From contig MFKM01000007.1 of assembly GCA_001779575.1 (NCBI GenBank), positions 1-6,424 of the forward strand: a stretch of DNA of 6,424 nucleotides, written 5' to 3'. The translations under genes and the position numbers were made by a program. The notes beneath the pieces are model-generated. The model had not been told where the DNA came from and did no database searches. It saw only the letters and a list, made by a program, of their open reading frames with translations. Of this stretch, positions 4,965 to 6,424 are shown in pieces. How positions within the stretch are numbered: the stretch's first letter is position 1; each line of letters starts with the position of its first letter. Source of the stretch: Candidatus Jorgensenbacteria bacterium RIFCSPLOWO2_12_FULL_42_11. Its GTDB lineage: Bacteria > Patescibacteriota > Minisyncoccia > UBA6257 > MFKM01.

Positions 4965-5102
4965 TGAAAACTCGACTGCTTTTTGTTAAATCCTAAAGAA
5001 GTTTCACTAGGGGTCGAAATAAAGAAATAATCTATGAAAATTTTATTAACTTCAAAAGTTAGAAACAAAAAGAATTTAACAAGTCGAGTTTCTACTACTG
5101 GG
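4957..5102. repeat. 146-bp inverted-repeat element (MITE-like or structured leader)
   Basis: The left arm 4957-4977 and right arm 5082-5102 are reverse complements over 21 bp with two adjacent mismatches (GA against AG). After a 6-nt bulge in the left arm (4978-4983), another 8 bp pair (TGTTAAAT 4984-4991 with ATTTAACA 5074-5081). The interior is AT-rich and noncoding, with a small hairpin TAACTT-CAA-AAGTTA (5047-5061). A competing hairpin is also possible: TAGTGAAA (4962-4969) pairs perfectly with TTTCACTA (5002-5009). It fills the gap between two genes, overlapping the end of the first and stopping 14 nt before the next ATG. No transposase is present, and no clear target duplication was found. 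Confidence 0.75.
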
Positions 5103-5116
5103 TTTAAATAAAAAAT

Positions 5117-6424
5117 ATGAAAACAAAATATCTTGTTGGTTTTATTATTATCTCCGCAATAGCGATAATCGGTTCGGCTGTTTTATTTAGCAAAGTGGCT
5201 TTTACCCAGGAGGCAACCGGAATCGCGAATATCCAATATCCGGTGAAAGAGTTAAACAGCTGTCAAAACGAAACCGCTTGCAAAAATTATTGCGATAAAC
5301 CCGAAAATATAAAGGCCTGCGTGGCTTTCGCCGAAAATAATAATTTAATGTCCAAGGAAGACATTGAACTGGCTAAGAAATTTGTGGCCGTCGGAGCCAA
5401 AGGCCCGGGTGGTTGCGATGGCAAAGATTCCTGCGAAGACTATTGCGACGACATCAGCCGGATAGATGAATGCGTGGCTTTCGCCGAAAAAAACAATCTG
5501 ATGCCGAAAGAAGAATTGGCTGAAGCTAAAAAAGTTCAAGCCGCCATCAAAAGAGGGGTGAAGCCGCCGCTCTGCGGAAATAAAAAACAATGCGACGTTT
5601 ACTGCAACGAAACGGACCACATGGAAGAATGTGTCGCTTTCGGCGCGGAAGCGGGTTTTATCCAAGGCAAAGAGCTTGAAGACGCCCAAAAAATGTTAGC
5701 GGCTCTTAAAAGAGGAGTGAGGCCGCCTCCCTGCCGCGGCCGAAAAGAATGCGACGAGTATTGTTCTGCTCCGGATAATATGGAGATGTGCATGAATTTT
5801 GCCATAGAAGCCGGTTTTATGGGCGAACAGGAAAAAGCCGAATCCCAAAAAATGTTAGCGGCTCTTAAAAAGGGCATTAAACCGCCGGCTTGCCGAGGCA
5901 GAAAAGAATGCGACGATTACTGCTCCCAGGACGATCATTTTGAAGAATGTTTCCAATTCGCCGAAGCGGCTGGCTTTATGTCAGCCGAAGAAGCGGCGAT
6001 GGCTCGAAAAACCGGCGGCAAGGGCCCGGGCAACTGCAAAGGCAAAGAAGAATGCGAAACTTTTTGCAATAATCCCGATAATCAGGAGACGTGTTTTAAT
6101 TTCGGCAAAGAACACGGCATGATTCCGGAGAAAGATTTGAAAATGATGGAGGAAGGCAAACAGCAATTCAAAGAAGCCATGTCCCAGATGCCGCCTGAAG
6201 TTGCCGACTGCCTCAAATCATTGGTCGGCGAAGAAAAAATTGAAAAAATCAAAAGCGGAACGGCAATGCCGTCCAGAGAAATCGGCGACCAAATGAAAAC
6301 TTGTTTTGAAAAAATGGGTCCCCCGCCCGGATCGGGAGAACCGGGAGCCGAAGGGATGATGCGAGGACCGGGACAAACAGGCCCGGGCGGCTGCAGGACT
6401 CCCGAAGAATGTCAAAAATTTCAA
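5117..6424 (+). CDS. Exported Cys-rich repeat protein, C-terminus beyond the right edge
   Basis: The frame is open from the ATG at 5117 to the window end (436 codons, no stop). Residues 1-8 are basic/polar, followed by a hydrophobic segment (~6-25) and a possible cleavage near 27-31 (VAFTQEA), so it is exported or anchored. Six units follow with first Cys at 49, 100, 153, 206, 259 and 307, and a seventh starts at 426. Each has the strict pattern C-x5-C-x3-C-x8-C followed by FAExxGFM, an acidic helix and usually KxGxKPP, repeating every 48-53 residues. A less regular region (~340-425) is Met/Gly/Pro-rich with two further Cys (365, 396). Four Cys per unit suggest two disulfides outside the cell, or metal binding. 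No known enzyme motif is recognised. No Shine-Dalgarno precedes the ATG, and the inverted-repeat element ends 14 nt upstream. Function unknown. Confidence 0.88.
   Translation, partial: MKTKYLVGFIIISAIAIIGSAVLFSKVAFTQEATGIANIQYPVKELNSCQNETACKNYCDKPENIKACVAFAENNNLMSKEDIELAKKFVAVGAKGPGGCDGKDSCEDYCDDISRIDECVAFAEKNNLMPKEELAEAKKVQAAIKRGVKPPLCGNKKQCDVYCNETDHMEECVAFGAEAGFIQGKELEDAQKMLAALKRGVRPPPCRGRKECDEYCSAPDNMEMCMNFAIEAGFMGEQEKAESQKMLAALKKGIKPPACRGRKECDDYCSQDDHFEECFQFAEAAGFMSAEEAAMARKTGGKGPGNCKGKEECETFCNNPDNQETCFNFGKEHGMIPEKDLKMMEEGKQQFKEAMSQMPPEVADCLKSLVGEEKIEKIKSGTAMPSREIGDQMKTCFEKMGPPPGSGEPGAEGMMRGPGQTGPGGCRTPEECQKFQ
5263..6424 (+). repeat. Coding repeats, four-Cys units of about 153-159 bp
   Basis: Units begin (first Cys codon) at 5261, 5414, 5573, 5732, 5891 and 6035, with a seventh at 6392. 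Units three to five are closest: the stretches encoding QKMLAALK (5684-5707 and 5849-5872) are almost identical in DNA, and CRGRKEC occurs twice (5732 and 5891). This suggests recent unit duplication in the middle of the array and older divergence at its ends. Confidence 0.8.

Noticed and set aside
1..6424. Alternative genetic code with TGA as glycine
   Set aside because: rlmN ends properly at TGA (3619-3621) right after its conserved C-terminus, and no conserved Gly position is encoded by TGA.
5345..6424. Minus-strand open frames opposite the Cys-repeat gene
   Set aside because: They are low-complexity mirror frames of the repeat units with no protein features. The + frame has a signal sequence and strict Cys spacing.
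1..6424. tRNA, rRNA, integrase or transposase genes
   Set aside because: Both strands were read for clover-leaf ends, rRNA-like conserved stretches and mobile-element enzymes. None was recognised.

Overview
The window looks like part of a Candidate Phyla Radiation (Patescibacteria, most likely Parcubacteria/Paceibacteria-like) genome. This is inferred from gene style, not from a marker gene. The clues are small compact genes, weak or absent Shine-Dalgarno sequences, Cys-rich repeat surface proteins, a short single-pass protein with an 'NPF' tail, and a Gly-rich RRM protein. TGA and TAG both serve as ordinary stops (TGA ends rlmN), which argues against the TGA-glycine code of Gracilibacteria and Absconditabacteria. 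All supported genes are on the + strand.

Layout. (1) 2-547 is the 3' end of a secreted repeat protein built of Cys/Gly-Gln-Tyr-Trp-Asn-Gly units. (2) 548-1070 holds a promoter, a structured leader, an RRM RNA-binding protein and a strong Rho-independent terminator. (3) 1145-2204 is a two-gene oxidative-stress-like cluster: a small cupin followed by an archaeal-like Fe/Mn superoxide dismutase. It ends in a perfect 40-bp palindrome. (4) 2283-2672 holds only the first ~100 codons of pyruvate phosphate dikinase, which break off abruptly just before rlmN. (5) 2629-4630 is a compact run of rlmN (23S rRNA/tRNA m2A methyltransferase), a DUF167/YggU protein and a ZIP-family metal transporter. (6) 4671-4964 encodes a small membrane-anchored protein with a very clear extended -10 box placed for leaderless translation. 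(7) 4957-5102 is a 146-bp inverted-repeat element with competing hairpins. (8) 5117 to the right edge is the start of a large exported protein with at least six four-Cys repeats.

How the genes may fit together. The SOD and ZIP transporter could be linked through metal supply (Fe/Mn/Zn). The cupin next to SOD suggests stress protection. RlmN, the RRM protein and possibly DUF167 belong to RNA maintenance. The two Cys-rich repeat proteins and the small anchored protein are probably cell-surface components. The least ordinary parts are the ppdK/rlmN junction, the 146-bp inverted-repeat element, the RRM leader whose Shine-Dalgarno has a 9-bp upstream complement, and the Cys-repeat protein at the right edge.
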